Numbered from the stretch's first letter, positions 47,836 through 59,853 are shown. The stretch is DNA of 64,000 nt from Tetragonia tetragonoides (GCA_038025085.1 CM076144.1:43373001-43437000), one strand, 5' to 3'. The notes: generated from the sequence alone by a model not told the origin. Made by a program: numbers and translations.

Positions 47836-48433
47836 ATGTAGTGTTTCACATCAAAACAATTGAGATCGAAATATCAACATATAAGCAGATCCTGATGAAC
47901 TACTCCTATATTCAATTGATTTTAAAATAAATTCTCACTTAATTTGTGCATGGTGTTCTCACTTCCTCCGTGGAGTTTGTCGAGGTCCATTGGAATTGAA
48001 GTTTATTAATGAGAGAGATTGGATTGTCATATACTCATATTCGTGGTGTATGGAAGCTAGGGAAGTGGCAACAAGTATGGTACTGTGTTAACTGACGTGG
48101 GTTTGGTAAAAACGAGGGATAATATATCGTTGGAGATGATCAGTGGTGAATTGTATACAAAAGGACAGGGGAACAGTCATAAATTTCAGCTATTTTGTCA
48201 TTTTCCTTGCTTTAATAATTTTTTGAGTTCTTTTTTGATGGTTAAAATAATTTATTTCAATTAAATAATTTCCCACACATGCATGGATGTTCCTGGAGCA
48301 GCTTTCTGCAAAAATGAACGGTGCTTTTGTTCAATTGATTAATTGATTCAGCCCTCAACTTCAAGAGCTAGTCGGGAAGGCTGATCGATGTACGGAGTAT
48401 ATAGTTTTTGGCTTGCAGTTTGCTAAAATGAGT
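47836..48433. other. Intergenic sequence without recognisable features
   Basis: AT-rich sequence between the TRIM-like remnant and the poly-T start of the LINE. No ORF, repeat or motif I can support. Confidence 0.4.
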
Positions 48434-51400
48434 TGTTTTTTTTAAATTTTTTTTTATAAGGTAAGGAAATAGGAAAGGGAAGAAGCTAGGAGGCTCTCCT
48501 CTCTAGAGCTACACCTAGCAAATCCTCATAAAGTAACTGTGACAATTCACGCTCCGGTGGTTCAGGGAAAAAAGTCAATATTTCTAAGGCATGGCCGAAA
48601 TTAGTCATCCAATTCGGCACCCAATTCCCTTCGCGAAAGATATGTTAAACAGCTGTAGGGAGCAATGGTGCCAAAAACATACGGGTATCTATAATAAGAG
48701 CATGAATAGACCAGGGTATCTCAATTTTGCCTCTCAATGCTTTGATAACAGTCAAGTTATCACCTTCTATTTGAAGTCTGTCATAGCCTGGTTCTACCAC
48801 CTTCTGTACATCATCCCTTAAGGCTGTAGCCTCTGCTATTAATACCGAGGAAGATCCTACTTGTCTGGCCCTAGCCCCAATGAAAATACCTCCTTCATTC
48901 CGCAACATAAATCCTGATGCCGCTTTGCCATCCTTGCATGATCCATCAAAGTTTAAATTGCAATGACCAAGGAGGGGCAAGTTCCACCTGACCCATTTGT
49001 TTTCTACTACTTTGATCCTGCTTGACTGATCCAGGCCCTGATTCGTAAAAACCGAGGGCTCAGAGCGCTGTTTCCATTCTTACGCGCAACTGGCTCTTGT
49101 CCAGCAACTAGCAACACTAAAGCGCTTGTCTCTAAAAACTGCTTCGTTACGTTCAGTCCAAATATTCCAAAGAAGAAAGATAGCCCGCTCAAGACACCCA
49201 GCTTCTAAAACTGGACTGGGCTTGTTAGAAGAAAGCAATAGAGAATATTACTCGTGGGGGGAGGCAACACCAACCATTCCGATTGAGATGCCAAGGCACA
49301 GACCTCCTTCACCAAAGGACATTCAGTAAATAGATGATCCATACATTCGTCTTGTCGCTTACAAAGTGGGCAGGACGGGTCTAATGGTAAACCCCTTGCG
49401 GCCAGCGTTCTGCGGACAATGATCGATCGATGACAAACCTGCCAAAAGAAAATTTTGACTTTAGGTGGTACCTCAAGTTTTCAAATCCAATGAAATGGCC
49501 ATTTGCTGAATCCGAAAGATCTAAACCATGTGCAAGTCATGTTGTAGATTTGGTCGTAAAAATTCCATTCCCAGTGAGCCCCCAACAGAACTCAACTTCA
49601 ACCTCATGGAATGGGAGAGGAATATCAGCAATCAGTTTCCTAATATTCGCCGGAACAAAGGACCCTATCTTTTGCATGTCCCACTGCTTCAGAGGGGATA
49701 TAACATCGCACTCTCATAGTAGGACATCATTAGGAATGAGCGAGACATCAACTAGTTCGAAGAGTGGCTTGTTACAACACCAATTGTCTGCCCAGATTGA
49801 ATGTTGTTCCCATTACCTACTTTCCAATGAATTCCCCTACTAAAGAGTTCCCGCGAATGAAGAATCTTCTTCCACGCCCAAGATTGAGAAACTTGAACTT
49901 TACAGTCAATCAGTCCCCCGTGCTGCAAGTATTTGGCCGAGACAATTTGACCGAGACATTGTTTGGTTCAGTAAGAATCTTCCAAGCGAGTTTACAGAGA
50001 AAAGCATTGTTAACCGCTTCCAGTTTATGAAGCCCAAGCCCCCCTGAGGCCTTGGGTTGACAGATCTTACCCCAACTAATCGGCTGGAAAATGCCCTTTT
50101 CTTCACTAGTTTTCCAAAAGAAGTTCTTGTCAAGTTCATGACAAGTAGACTTTGGGAGTTGGAAACAATGCATTGTGTGTGACGAGATGGATTCTAAATT
50201 GGCCTGAATCAGAACCACCCTACCAGCCTTGGACATTGAACTCGCAACCCAGGCTTCTATTCGTTTTCTAGCTTTACTCACAATATCTGAGAATTGTGCT
50301 TTCGAGCCTTGTTTATCAAGGACAAGGCAACCCAGATATTTTCCAAGATTGGGCTTGATAGGGATGCGGACCACATCATTTATCATTTGTTTAGTGCTCT
50401 GGGAAACATACTTAGAACAGACCACCGTAGACTTATGTCGATTAACAAGTTGACCAGATTGTTTACAGAAATGATGAAGAATCTCCATGAGTTTAGTGCA
50501 CGAGGCCTTATCCGCTTTATAGAAAATGATACTATCATCTGCGAAAAACAACCGTGGAATGATAGGCGCACTGGGGGCGATTTTAATGCCCACACCCGAC
50601 TTTCTCACCTGACTTACAAGGGAGATTCGTCGAATAAGAACATCCATACAAACGATGGACAAATAAGGAGATAGAGGATCTACTTGTCGAAGCCTCCGAG
50701 AAGGGCGAAAGGGAGAAGAAGGATCGTCATTAATGATGACCGAATAAGAGACTGTCGACACACACTGTTTTATCCAGGTTTCACAGAGCCCAAGAGAATG
50801 TAGACATTGAAACAAAAAATCCCATTCGATCCGGTCATAGGCTTTCTCCATATCTAATTTAATTGCAAGCCAACCTTTTTTACTCTTGGTGGTACGGAAG
50901 TAGTTCATGATTTCATGAGTTAGCAGGACATTATCATGAATTGACATACCCGGTACAAAGGCCCCTTGGAGGGGACAGATAACATCATCTAGATAGGGAC
51001 GGGGCCTATTCACTAGAATTTTAGAGATAATTTTAACTAAAGTGTTGCAAAGACTAATGGGTCTTAAGTGATTGACAGTCTCAGGACACTTAATCTTTGG
51101 AAGTAGGGCGATAAATGTATGATTAACTTCCTTAAGCATTTTTTCACTATGAAAGAATGCAATGACCGCCTGACAGATACTATCCCCTACTTTATTCCAG
51201 TAACTTGGTAAAATCCAGGGCCGAACCCATCCGGTCCGGGAGCTTTTGCAGGGTCCATCTGAAACACAGCTTCCTTAATTTCTTCTTTTGTAAAGGGACG
51301 GGTAAGATCATTGTTTGTAGCCTCGTTTATAAGGGTAGGAATGTCATTAAGGTCCAAAACCCTGTCACTGGGGCATTCCGATTTAAATCTCAGTTCAAAG

Positions 51401-52266
51401 GATTTACTAACATGTTCACGATCATACCCTCCTCCTCAAGCCAGGAACCCGAGGGCTCTCTAGTTTTGAAAATTTTTCGTCTTTAGCCCGAAAGTTATGA
51501 AGGCGTTGGAAGAAAGAAGAGTTGCGGTCTCCATTAGTTAGCCATTTCTTTTTTGCATATGAATCCCAGTATTTTGAGAGAAGAGAAGGAGCTTTTCGCG
51601 CTGTGCAATCAAGCGATCTAATGTGGCATGTAAATTGTGATTGTCGGGCTCATCTAAAAGCCTATTTTCAATGTGTTTCAGTTTCTCGTGATTTTGACTG
51701 ACTTTATTATGAATGTGACCAATATAGGAGTGATTCCATTGTTTGAAATCAGCTTTAAGAGTTTTCAATCTTTTTGTTATGCGGAACATCCTTGATCCCG
51801 CTATATAAGGGGACCAAGCATCTTTAACCATTTTCTCTGTTGTCGGGTATTGCGTACAGAAGGGATGGAAACGAAAAGGTCGTGGTTTATTAGTACGATT
51901 GCGACAAATATCTAATAAAATGGGTGCATGATCTGAGCATGTAAATGATAGGTGACGAACAATAGAGTCATGAAACACAGACGTCCAGTCAGATCGCGCC
52001 AACGCACGATCTAGTTGTTCCATGGTAAAGGTGCCATTGAATATTTTTCTCCAAGAGTAAGGCGTTCCATTAACAGGTACTGTGTTGAAATTCAGCTCCC
52101 CACAGAAGTTATTCAACCTAATCAGACGCGAGGGAGGGCACGGAGGGCCGCCTCGTTTATCCTCAATTTGTTGTAATTCGTTGAAATCACCCATAATACA
52201 CCACGGATGAGAAATAGTTGTGTTAAGCAAAATTCGCAACTTGGTATACAAAACACAACCTTCCAA
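48434..52266 (-). mobile_element. L1-type LINE with C-terminal RNase H, missing its 5' half
   Basis: On the minus strand it runs from within the endonuclease domain (52266) through RT, zf-RVT and RNase H to an A-rich tail seen as T runs at 48434-48462. ORF1 and the first half of the endonuclease are absent. Coding similarity ends directly at TGTAAACCTAG (52267), which may be the terminus of the adjacent LTR element. Several frame breaks make it inactive. Confidence 0.88.
48520..52266 (-). pseudogene. LINE ORF2 pseudogene: endonuclease, RT, zf-RVT, RNase H
   Basis: The endonuclease half (51538-52266) shows CIMGDFNEL, ALARSDWTSVF and SDHAPILLD. RT (49910-51139) shows FIALLPKIKCPE, LRPISLCNTLVKIISKILVN, KLDMEKAYDRIEWDFL, LRQVDPLSPYL and FFADDSIIFYKA; the usual G of RQGDP is V. 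The zf-RVT region lies at about 49300-49450, in other frames (CPLCKRQDECMDHLF). RNase H (about 48540-48980) shows LNFDGSCKDGKAASGF, AEATALRDD and QIEGDNLTVIKAL, retaining the D-E-D residues. Frames change at least twice between 49910 and 48980 and between 51538 and 51139. Confidence 0.87.
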
Positions 52267-52459
52267 TGTAAACCTAGTACATTGGTTTATTATTTTGGGA
52301 CGACCCTATTCAAGGCACTAATGCCCTTAATTACATCCCCTCTTAGGAGATCACCTCTTGATTTCGACTAGTACTAATTTAATAAAAATTAGTTGTGTAT
52401 TTAGAGTTTTTTGGTATTTTTTGGGGTTTAAACTTGGTTTGGGCTGTACTCATTTGAGT

Positions 52460-52502
52460 TGCCTACGTACCCCTTCAGAGGGGATCAAGCCACTCGTAGT
52501 TC
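52460..52502 (+). repeat. Stem-loop motif, copy 1
   Basis: Nested pairing of CTACG with CGTAG around an inner CCCCT-TCAG-AGGGG hairpin, followed by ATCAAGCC. The same motif recurs at 57903-57946 and 58007-58050. Confidence 0.7.
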
Positions 52503-52905
52503 CATGTTTAGGTATTTTGTTTTTACTGTTTTTGTTGCTTATTTTTAATGTTTTTACAGTAGTTAACATGTGCTTGCATCTGGTATTTTAGCTTAAGCTT
52601 GTTGCTTGCTTTTATGCACTTTGTTACTGCCTCTTATATTTTCTTTTATGTTGTTTTATTTATATGTTGTGTTGAATAACATGTATTTTCGTTTTTCTGA
52701 CTTTTACTTGCTGTAATAGTCAAGAAAATATTGTTTTAGTTAATTATTTGAATTAAAACTGCCCCCTTAGGTATAGGAAACATTAAGCGTGATTCCAGTG
52801 GAGACTTTTGTTTGAATTTGAATCTGAATTTCAAATTTAAATAATTTATTTATTTATTTTAGAGTCCAAGTTCAATTATAAGTCTCCTTTTAGTTCACTT
52901 ATAAA

Positions 52906-52913
52906 ATAAACCA
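52906..52913 (+). promoter_or_regulatory. TATA-like box on the plus strand, possible promoter of the antisense transcript
   Basis: TTATAAAATAAACC begins near 52905 on the plus strand. It lies upstream of the palindrome array and the antisense PMD gene, so it could drive that gene. AT-rich sequence makes chance matches common. Confidence 0.3.
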
Positions 52914-53018
52914 CACTTCTTAATTCTTCATCTTTGCTCCTGCTCTTTCACTACTGGAACAAAACAACGTTTTACAGAAGGCAGATATCAGAAGAAGAGA
53001 ATTTTGCCAGGTAGGGTC

Positions 53019-53829
53019 CTTGCTTTGTTTCATAGGAATTGTTATGAAACCGGATGGTTTCCTTCATTCCCAAAGCAAGTCTGTTTTTTATCTTTATTTA
53101 TTGATGATTCTGATTTTATAAAAGAATGTATGAAACCAGATGGTTTCGTTTATTCTTCATGCTCCTGGCTACTTTAGTTCTTGAACCTGTGAAACCGGAT
53201 GGTTTCGAAAGGTTCTTCCATGGGGATAATAACGAAACCATATGGTTTCTCTTTATCCTTAAACTTTATATGGCTGTCAGATTTTAAGTCAAGAATTCAT
53301 CTATGAAACCATATGGTTTCTAATCAATTCTTGTCTGGTCTTACAATTTTAAACCTATTGTCCAAAATCCAAAATCGTTCCCATCTCAGAATCCATGTGA
53401 ATTCTTAATAGAAGCTTGAGTCTGGAATTTTTTGTGGAATCCATATGGATTCCTGTTTATTTCCGGATCTATTTTTAGTAAAACAGTGAGTCTAAACAAC
53501 TTTTTAGACTTCTGTTTCCGCCCTTTTAAGTCCTAAATTTTAGTTCAAAATTAAACTTACATCCTTTCTTGAAACCATATGGTTTCCAGGGACTTTATTT
53601 GAATTAAATGAAACCATTTGGTTTCTTCTTGATCATAGGACTATCATTTGGACAACAGCAATTTCCAATTTATTTTAGGTCTTGATTTCCCACAAATTTA
53701 TGATCCGACTTTTGAAACCATCTAGTTTCATTGTAGGAGTCGTTTTTGTTAGGAATTGGTGATGAAACCATATGGTTTCTGGTTCTCTCTATCAAAATTT
53801 GGGCTGCAGGTTTGAAACCATGTGGTTTC
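53019..53829. repeat. Array of twelve GAAACC-N4-GGTTTC palindromes forming larger hairpins
   Basis: 16-bp palindromes start at 53046, 53132, 53191, 53234, 53305, 53389, 53437, 53571, 53610, 53714, 53764 and 53814. Ten have perfect 6-bp arms; the central four bases vary (ATAT, GGAT, AGAT, ATTT, ATCT, ATGT). The copy at 53437 reads GAATCC...GGATTC, changed in both arms. Several have outer stems unique to that copy: CTTGCTTTG/CAAAGCAAG plus GGAAT/ATTCC (copy 1), AAGAAT/ATTCTT (2), GAACC/GGTTC (3), GGATAA/TTATCC (4), AAGAATT/AATTCTT (5), CGACT/AGTCG (10). Spacing is irregular (39-134 bp). Confidence 0.85.
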
Positions 53830-54585
53830 TAGGCTTGGACATGCCATTTAAACATAAGACAGCCACACATATAATGAAGAACACATATCAATCACCAAAA
53901 ACAATACTAAAACAGACTTAAACAATCTGACAGTAAAATAAAACAGCAAGGAAACAGAATTTAAAGAGCATTTTTTTGAAGACTGAGTTGTAAAGAGAAA
54001 GAAATGAAAAACATTATTGAAGTTTAAGATAAAAGAAATCTGAAATTATGGAAACTAAAGAGGAGAGAAGATGATTAAATTCAATTTTTTAACCCCAATC
54101 TGCAATTACCTTCTCTCTTTCTCCTGGTTTTTTTTCTCAGGTTTTTCTAAAACTAACGCTTCTCTCTTTCTCTCTTTTTTGTTGCCTTTTTGCTCTCTCT
54201 TTTTTTTGCTGTCTATTCTGTCTCCCCCTTTTTTGACAGTCAAAGGGCTATCTAACGACATACTTAGGATAACTGTTGAGAGTAACTGCCTCCCACTATC
54301 ACCCATGTTCCTTTTCTCTTTCATTTTTATTTATTTATTTATTTATTTGTAATGCAACTGACAGAAATATCAGGAGATACAACTGCCACTTCTTTTTACA
54401 CGTTTAAAATATTTTCAGTATTGAGATTTTTTTTAATTCTTTTTTTTAATTAAAATTTTAGATTCAACGGTTGCCCTCTTCAAGCAATTCACGGTTTTTT
54501 TTTAATTCACTAAAATGTGTATTGTTTGAATTTCCATACACAGTTTAGCCTAATTTTTTGTTGAGCTGTGGCTATTAGGTAAACT

Positions 54586-57509
54586 ATGGACGGTGAACTA
54601 GGAATGCAACACGCACCATCTAATAATAATGAGGAACTTTCATACGGTCCTCTTTATAGGAGAAGTCGGTCTATGACCGATATTGTTGTCGATCCTCCAA
54701 AAAAAATTTGTCAAGTCTGGACAAAAGTGGAGGACATGAACCAAAGGTATTTGCAATTTTCGTACAAAGACGATGAGCAGTGTTTGGTGCCATGCAAAGT
54801 TGCTATGAATAGTTTCAAAGCGACCGTTTTAGACAAAGTCACTTCTGACGTCCAAAGGATGATAAATTAGTCTGCAATGACGAGTTTTATCTTATTATTT
54901 ATGGATTGCTCAAGGAAAAACGAAATTGGGGAGTCGAATTCAATTTCACAGGCTTATCTAGTTTTATTCCGGGTTTGATGGAATGAATCGAAAGTACCCT
55001 TGGTAACTATGAAATACTGTTGAAAGCGGCTGGTATTTACGGTCTTGTGGCAGTTTTACCTTTTCCTTATTGGTATAACAAGAACGTTTGGAGAGCCTTT
55101 TGCGAACTGTGGTGCCCATTGATCAACACTCTTCACCACGGGAATGGTGAAATGGTTATTTCTTTGAATGATTTGAACAAACTAGCAGGCTTACATATCT
55201 CAGGTGAGCCTTACAAGGAGTATTTGTCGTTGAATGAGAATATTTTAGATGACACTATATTCTCACCACTTGTGGTAGAGTTATTGAGGATTCATACTGA
55301 TCTCTGTAGACACCATGAAAAGGATGAAGTGTCCTGGTTTCATTGGTTGCAACATTTCTACAGAGATGATATTTTGTATGTAAATCCAGAAAAAAAACAT
55401 CTGTTGAGTCTAAGAGGCCGTTACCCACGAGTTGGACCAATAAAGGCAAACTTGCCGCCTTTTTGGCTTTGTTGCTTAGTCAGTTTGTTCTACCTGATGG
55501 TGCTAAGATGGTGAGGCCAGAGACTTTTGTTATGGCTTCGAAAATGGCAGCAGGTTCGGAAATTTTCCTTGCTCCCTCTGTTTTGGGTCATATTTATCAA
55601 GGCTTGGGTGAGATGGCCATTTACCATGGAAATCCTGGGAGTGCAAATCCAAATTTTGGTATTCACTTTGTGGTTGGGTGGTTAGGAGAGTTTTTTCCAT
55701 GTCTCTACAAAAGCCGTGCAGATAATTAGCTTCCAGAAGGTTATCCAATTCTAGCTCGTTTTGCTTGAGTAGTTGGAAATGACATTGATCTGCATAAAGC
55801 TAGATTGGTTTTCAGAGCCTATACCTCTGTTGGGGAGTTAGCTATTCCCTTTGGCGAAGAAGTTCAATAAGACCATCTAGGTATTCCAGATTTGCCTAAA
55901 GAGCATTTTGAAGCCTTTTTATCTATTCGCTCGTCAGTTTTAACTGTTCGAGTTAGGGCGAAGTTGATTTTACAACCTTATTATCCGAATAGATTTTCTC
56001 GACAATTTGGCTATGATCAACATATCCCTACCAATAATTTGAGTTCTAATTTTTCCCAAAGATCATCAAGATCCTTGGAAGATGTGGCTAAGGCGAGTGC
56101 TCGCTTCTTTTACAGAGGCACAGGAGCTTTCTTCCATATACCATCTGCACTTCACCAAGGGACAAGTTCTTATGCTTACTACGGTTGGTGGGTTAGGGCT
56201 ACAACACCGTATTTGAAGCAATCCATTCAGAAGATCAAAGTGATCTTAACCAAACAAACTACTCATATTCGAGAAGCCACATTTGAAATTGTGAATTTGA
56301 GGAATGTTTGTACTGGAATAAGAGGCGCTGTTAAGGCTTCAAAGCGTAATATTGTCAATTTTTTTTGTTACTTTTTTTATTATTCATTTTATAACAAATT
56401 TTATCATTTTTTTTAACTGAAGAACAAAATGTTCTTATCTCTATAGGAGCAACTTAATCTTTTGTTCCAAAAGAATCAAGAAGTGAAAACAAGTCGAAAA
56501 ACGGGGAAAAGTCAAGTTTTAGTGCCCAACCATCATTTGTGCAAAATCATTCAGAAGATGAAAATGAATCACAAGAAAAGTCTGGCGCTAGTTCTCGACC
56601 TGGGGGTAGTAAAGACAATTCGAGTTTCACTAGAAAGAAAAGTACAACCTCGAAAAGACCCTATCGACCTAGGTCCCCAGGTGACATCAATTTCAACATG
56701 GTTCGGTATGAGCGTCCTCAGAACTCTGATGGTTTGAATTCTGGGGGAGACAACCAACCATTTGAAGATGTTCCCGTTAATCAGACCATTGATCCTGTGG
56801 TTGATTCTAGTCTTGTGATAGACTTGACAGAAGAGAGCATTCCTTTCATCGATCAAACAGATTCCTTGCCAAGAGATCTGCCCGAACCCACACCATTGAA
56901 AACTATCCCAGTTTCACTGGATAATTTGTTGGGTCAACTTCCTGAATGGGCAAGCAATAATGTTTTGGACAACATTACATTTATTTTGAGCTGTGTTTCT
57001 AATTCTCCCTTTATTGCTATGTTGGAAAAGCGTACTCAGATAACTTCTAATAAGCTATGCTGAGAGCTTTGTTGAATACTGTAGGAGTTAATACAACTGA
57101 GATTGATTGGTTTGCTACCCAAATTGATTTGGTTTTAAAGCAAACAGAAGCTATTGATGCTGCAGAGAAATTTTTTTCCCTTGAGCAGATCGAGCCTCTG
57201 ACTAAACACCAGGGTGATTGTATTAGCAATAGCGAACAGATGCAATCAACAATTACACAGTTCCAAGATGAATTGGATCATCTACAACACGAGGTAGCTG
57301 ATATAGAGGAGGAAGAAGTGCGCTTATGCCAACAGAAGGAGCAAATTGTTAAGGACATAGCGGAATTTCAAGGGAGAAAGGAAAGACTTGAATTATCCTT
57401 GAAGAAACGGCATGATATTGCTGTTAAAATATCACATGACTTGAAAGAGATCCATCGAACTCGGGAGGAACAACTTCAACCCTTGCAAGCAAAGAAAGTT
57501 GAAGTGTAG
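54586..57509 (+). pseudogene. Antisense plant-mobile-domain (PMD) gene inside the Tat element, decayed
   Basis: The coding strand is opposite to gag-pol. It starts with MDGELGMQHAPSNNNEELSY (54586). After a frame break near 54865 and a TGA (about 54985, likely from Trp) it reads AAGIYGLVAVLPFPYWYNKN, then FCELWCPLINTLHHGNGEM and LNDLNKLAGLHISGEPYKEY, a PMD signature. A second break near 55430 leads to MVRPETFVMASKMAAGSEIF and VLGHIYQGLGEM, also PMD-like. Further stops lie between 55727 and 55870. An apparent intron (about 56354-56446, acceptor ctatag) precedes a Ser-rich region and a C-terminal coiled coil (57240-57500, DELDHLQHEVADIEEEEVRL), with the stop at 57507-57509. The intact product would be about 940 aa. 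PMD proteins occur in host genes (MAIN type) and in transposons. Function unknown. Confidence 0.75.
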
Positions 57510-58073
57510 GATCTTATTGATACACTCTCTTCTTTCATGGAGATTTAGTTTTTGTTTTAGCAATTCCTTTGAACATTTTCTCTTTGTTGATTTGTTTGGA
57601 ATTTGTCGTTGTGTCGACATATGGAATAATTTGATCTTCTTTTTCCTTTTTTTTTTATCATGTCGGTGACACATGAATTTTATTATTATCTTTGTGGTCA
57701 TCATTTTCCTTCCATTCTATTGATTGATATTGCATCATTGGCTTTGTTTTATTTATTCGTTTATTTTATTCCATTTATCACTAAATTGTGACGATGCATT
57801 TTATCTAATAATAGAGAAAATAATGTACACAAGTCATGGTAAATCAAAAGGTTTTTTATTTATTGAAGGGGCTGCGTCTAGCTTTATTATATTTAGCTAG
57901 ATTGCCTACGTGCCCTTTTTATAAGGGATCAAGCCTTTTGTAGTTCAGTACAACCTTTTTTTTTTAGTGGGGGGAGTTGTATCTAGCATACATTTTTTAG
58001 CTAGACTGCCTACGTACCCTTTTTGTAAGGGATCAAGCCTACCGTAGTTCAATACAACTCAGCTAGCCGGAAT
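57510..58073. repeat. Two tandem ~80-bp units carrying stem-loop motif copies 2 and 3
   Basis: Units at about 57873-57953 and 57979-58058 share tttagctaga, then TGCCTACG...GTAGTTCA and end in TACAAC. Each contains the stem-loop motif (57903-57946 and 58007-58050) with inner stem CCCTT/AAGGG. They lie between the 3' end of the antisense gene and the 3' end of pol. Confidence 0.7.
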
Positions 58074-59289
58074 CTAAGTGAAGAATTTCTTCACGAACTT
58101 TCCATTTATACAAGAGTAAACCACTTCGCCTTCGGAGTTGGAAAGCTCATAAGCACCTTTGGGATAGACTTTGGTGATTACATATGGGCCTTCCCATTTT
58201 GGCTCAAACTTCCCTCGTGCTTTCCGATTAATGACAATAGGTCATCTGATTGTTAGGACCAAGTACCAACAGAAAAAGACTGAATTTTTACTCGCTTATT
58301 AAATGCACCAGCGACTTGAGCTTGGTAAATTTCGAGTCTTTGTTGAACCGCTAGCCTGCGTTCATCAAGTGCATCGAGCTCGGCTAGTCTGATTCTGACA
58401 TTTTCATCCGGGTTAGTGAGTTGTATGGCTACTCTGAGAGATGGCAATTGGACCTCTAGGGGTAAAACCGCTTCAGACCCGAAAACCAAGTTGTACAGTG
58501 TGCAACTAGTTGAGGTTCGCACTGTGGTTCTATAAGCCCATAAGGCTTCGGGTAAGCGTTCAAGCCAATCTCGCCTTGTTTTTGACACCATCTTCTTGAG
58601 AATCTTGCAAAGCACTTTATTGAATGCTTCAGCTTGACCATTTGATGATGGATTATAGCTTGATGAGAAGCTATGCTTGAACTTATACTTCTCAGCCAAT
58701 TTTATGATCACTTGGTTTTTGAAGTACAGGGCATTATCTGATATGATCTTTGAGGGGACACCGAATTGATAAATCAATCTAGTCCGAATAAAATCAGCTA
58801 CTTCTTTTGCCCCCTCCTCTTTTAGTGCGACGACCTCGGCCCATTTTGAAAAATAGTCCGTTGCTGCAAGGTCGTATAGGTGGCCATGGGACGATGAGGG
58901 TTTAAATGGACCCATCACATCCAGACCCCATGCATGAAAAGGCCAAGATAAAACACTTGGATGAAGAAGTTGAGGTGGTTGATGGATGAAACCACCATGA
59001 ATTTGGCAGGCCCGACAAACTTTTGCAAACTTTATCGCATCTTTGTAGGCCAATAATAGCCTAACCTTTTGACTTGATCGGCTAACTTTGGGCCTGCTTG
59101 GTGAGCTCCACATATGCCCGAATGAGTCTGTTTAAGGACATGAGCGGCTTCTTCTTCCGACAAGCATCTAAGTAACATTCCATCGAAAGCTCTTCGATAC
59201 AAAGTGTCATTTTGAAAAGTGAACTTAAATGCTCGTCGTTTCAAATATGCCTTCTTTTTTGAATCAGTTGGTAAAATGTCATACCGCAA
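58074..59289 (-). pseudogene. Tat-element integrase, frameshifted
   Basis: The N-terminal zinc region (59289-59032) has H and H in AAHVLKQTHSGICGAHQAG; after a frame break the C and C follow in VCRACQIHG. The catalytic core shows D in WGLDVMGPF, D in IISDNALYF and E in NGQAEAFNKV with 35 residues between the last two: an intact DD35E. The C-terminal part is broken by a frameshift after SVGTWS (58253) and a TGA just after. It would otherwise run to TAG 58074-58076. Integrase inserts the element cDNA into host DNA. Confidence 0.88.
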
Positions 59290-59340
59290 TTGGTTGACGC
59301 TAATCTAATTCTTCTTCAATTTCATAAACTGAGACCACAT

Positions 59341-59853
59341 TCACTTCTCAATTTCCTCGAAGCGGTCTGTAATGGGGGCTAGCATATGACGTTCCCCAAT
59401 TGTGACTTGAATTTCTCTTTCGTCGGGTAAAGTCAATGATGCTGCAAGCTTTGCTAAAGCATCCGCCTTATTATTTTCGGACCTTGGTACATGAGTGATT
59501 TCAATTTCAAGAAATTGATTCACTAGATCTTTAGCTCTTTGATGGAGTGGTATCAATTTAGCATTTCTCACCTCGTACTGTCCATTTACTTGTCTAACGA
59601 TCAATTGAGAATCGCCATACACTTGTAAATGATCAATGCGCATTCCAAGTGCTATTTCAAGACCAATGATTAATGCTTCATATTCCGCCACATTATTTGA
59701 GCATGTTTCGAGGAGAGAAAAGGAGTAAGGAATGAGTCCTCCTGTAGGTGTGACAAGCACAATACCAACTCCGGCTCCTCGACTCGTTGCTGCTCCATCA
59801 AAATACAACTGCCACGATGATGTTTCCACCATAAAAACTTCTTCATCTGGCAA
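59341..59853 (-). pseudogene. Second (archaeal-type) RNase H of the Tat element
   Basis: WQLYFDGAATSRGAGVGIVL, NVAEYEALIIGLEIALGM, QVYGDSQLIVRQVNGQYEV and VPRSENNKADALAKLA carry the D-E-D-D pattern of a type I RNase H. It is separate from the RNase H attached to RT, which is the defining trait of the Tat lineage. Stop codons on both sides (near 59914 and 59341) cut it off from the rest of pol, so it is part of a broken polyprotein, although the domain itself is uninterrupted. Confidence 0.85.

Noticed and set aside
53046..53829. Regularly recurring 16-mer taken as a CRISPR array or as coding repeats (MKPYGF-like peptides)
   Set aside because: Spacing is irregular (39-134 bp), the context is a plant retroelement, and the repeats fall in different frames without a continuous ORF. 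Palindromy and outer pairing explain conservation better.
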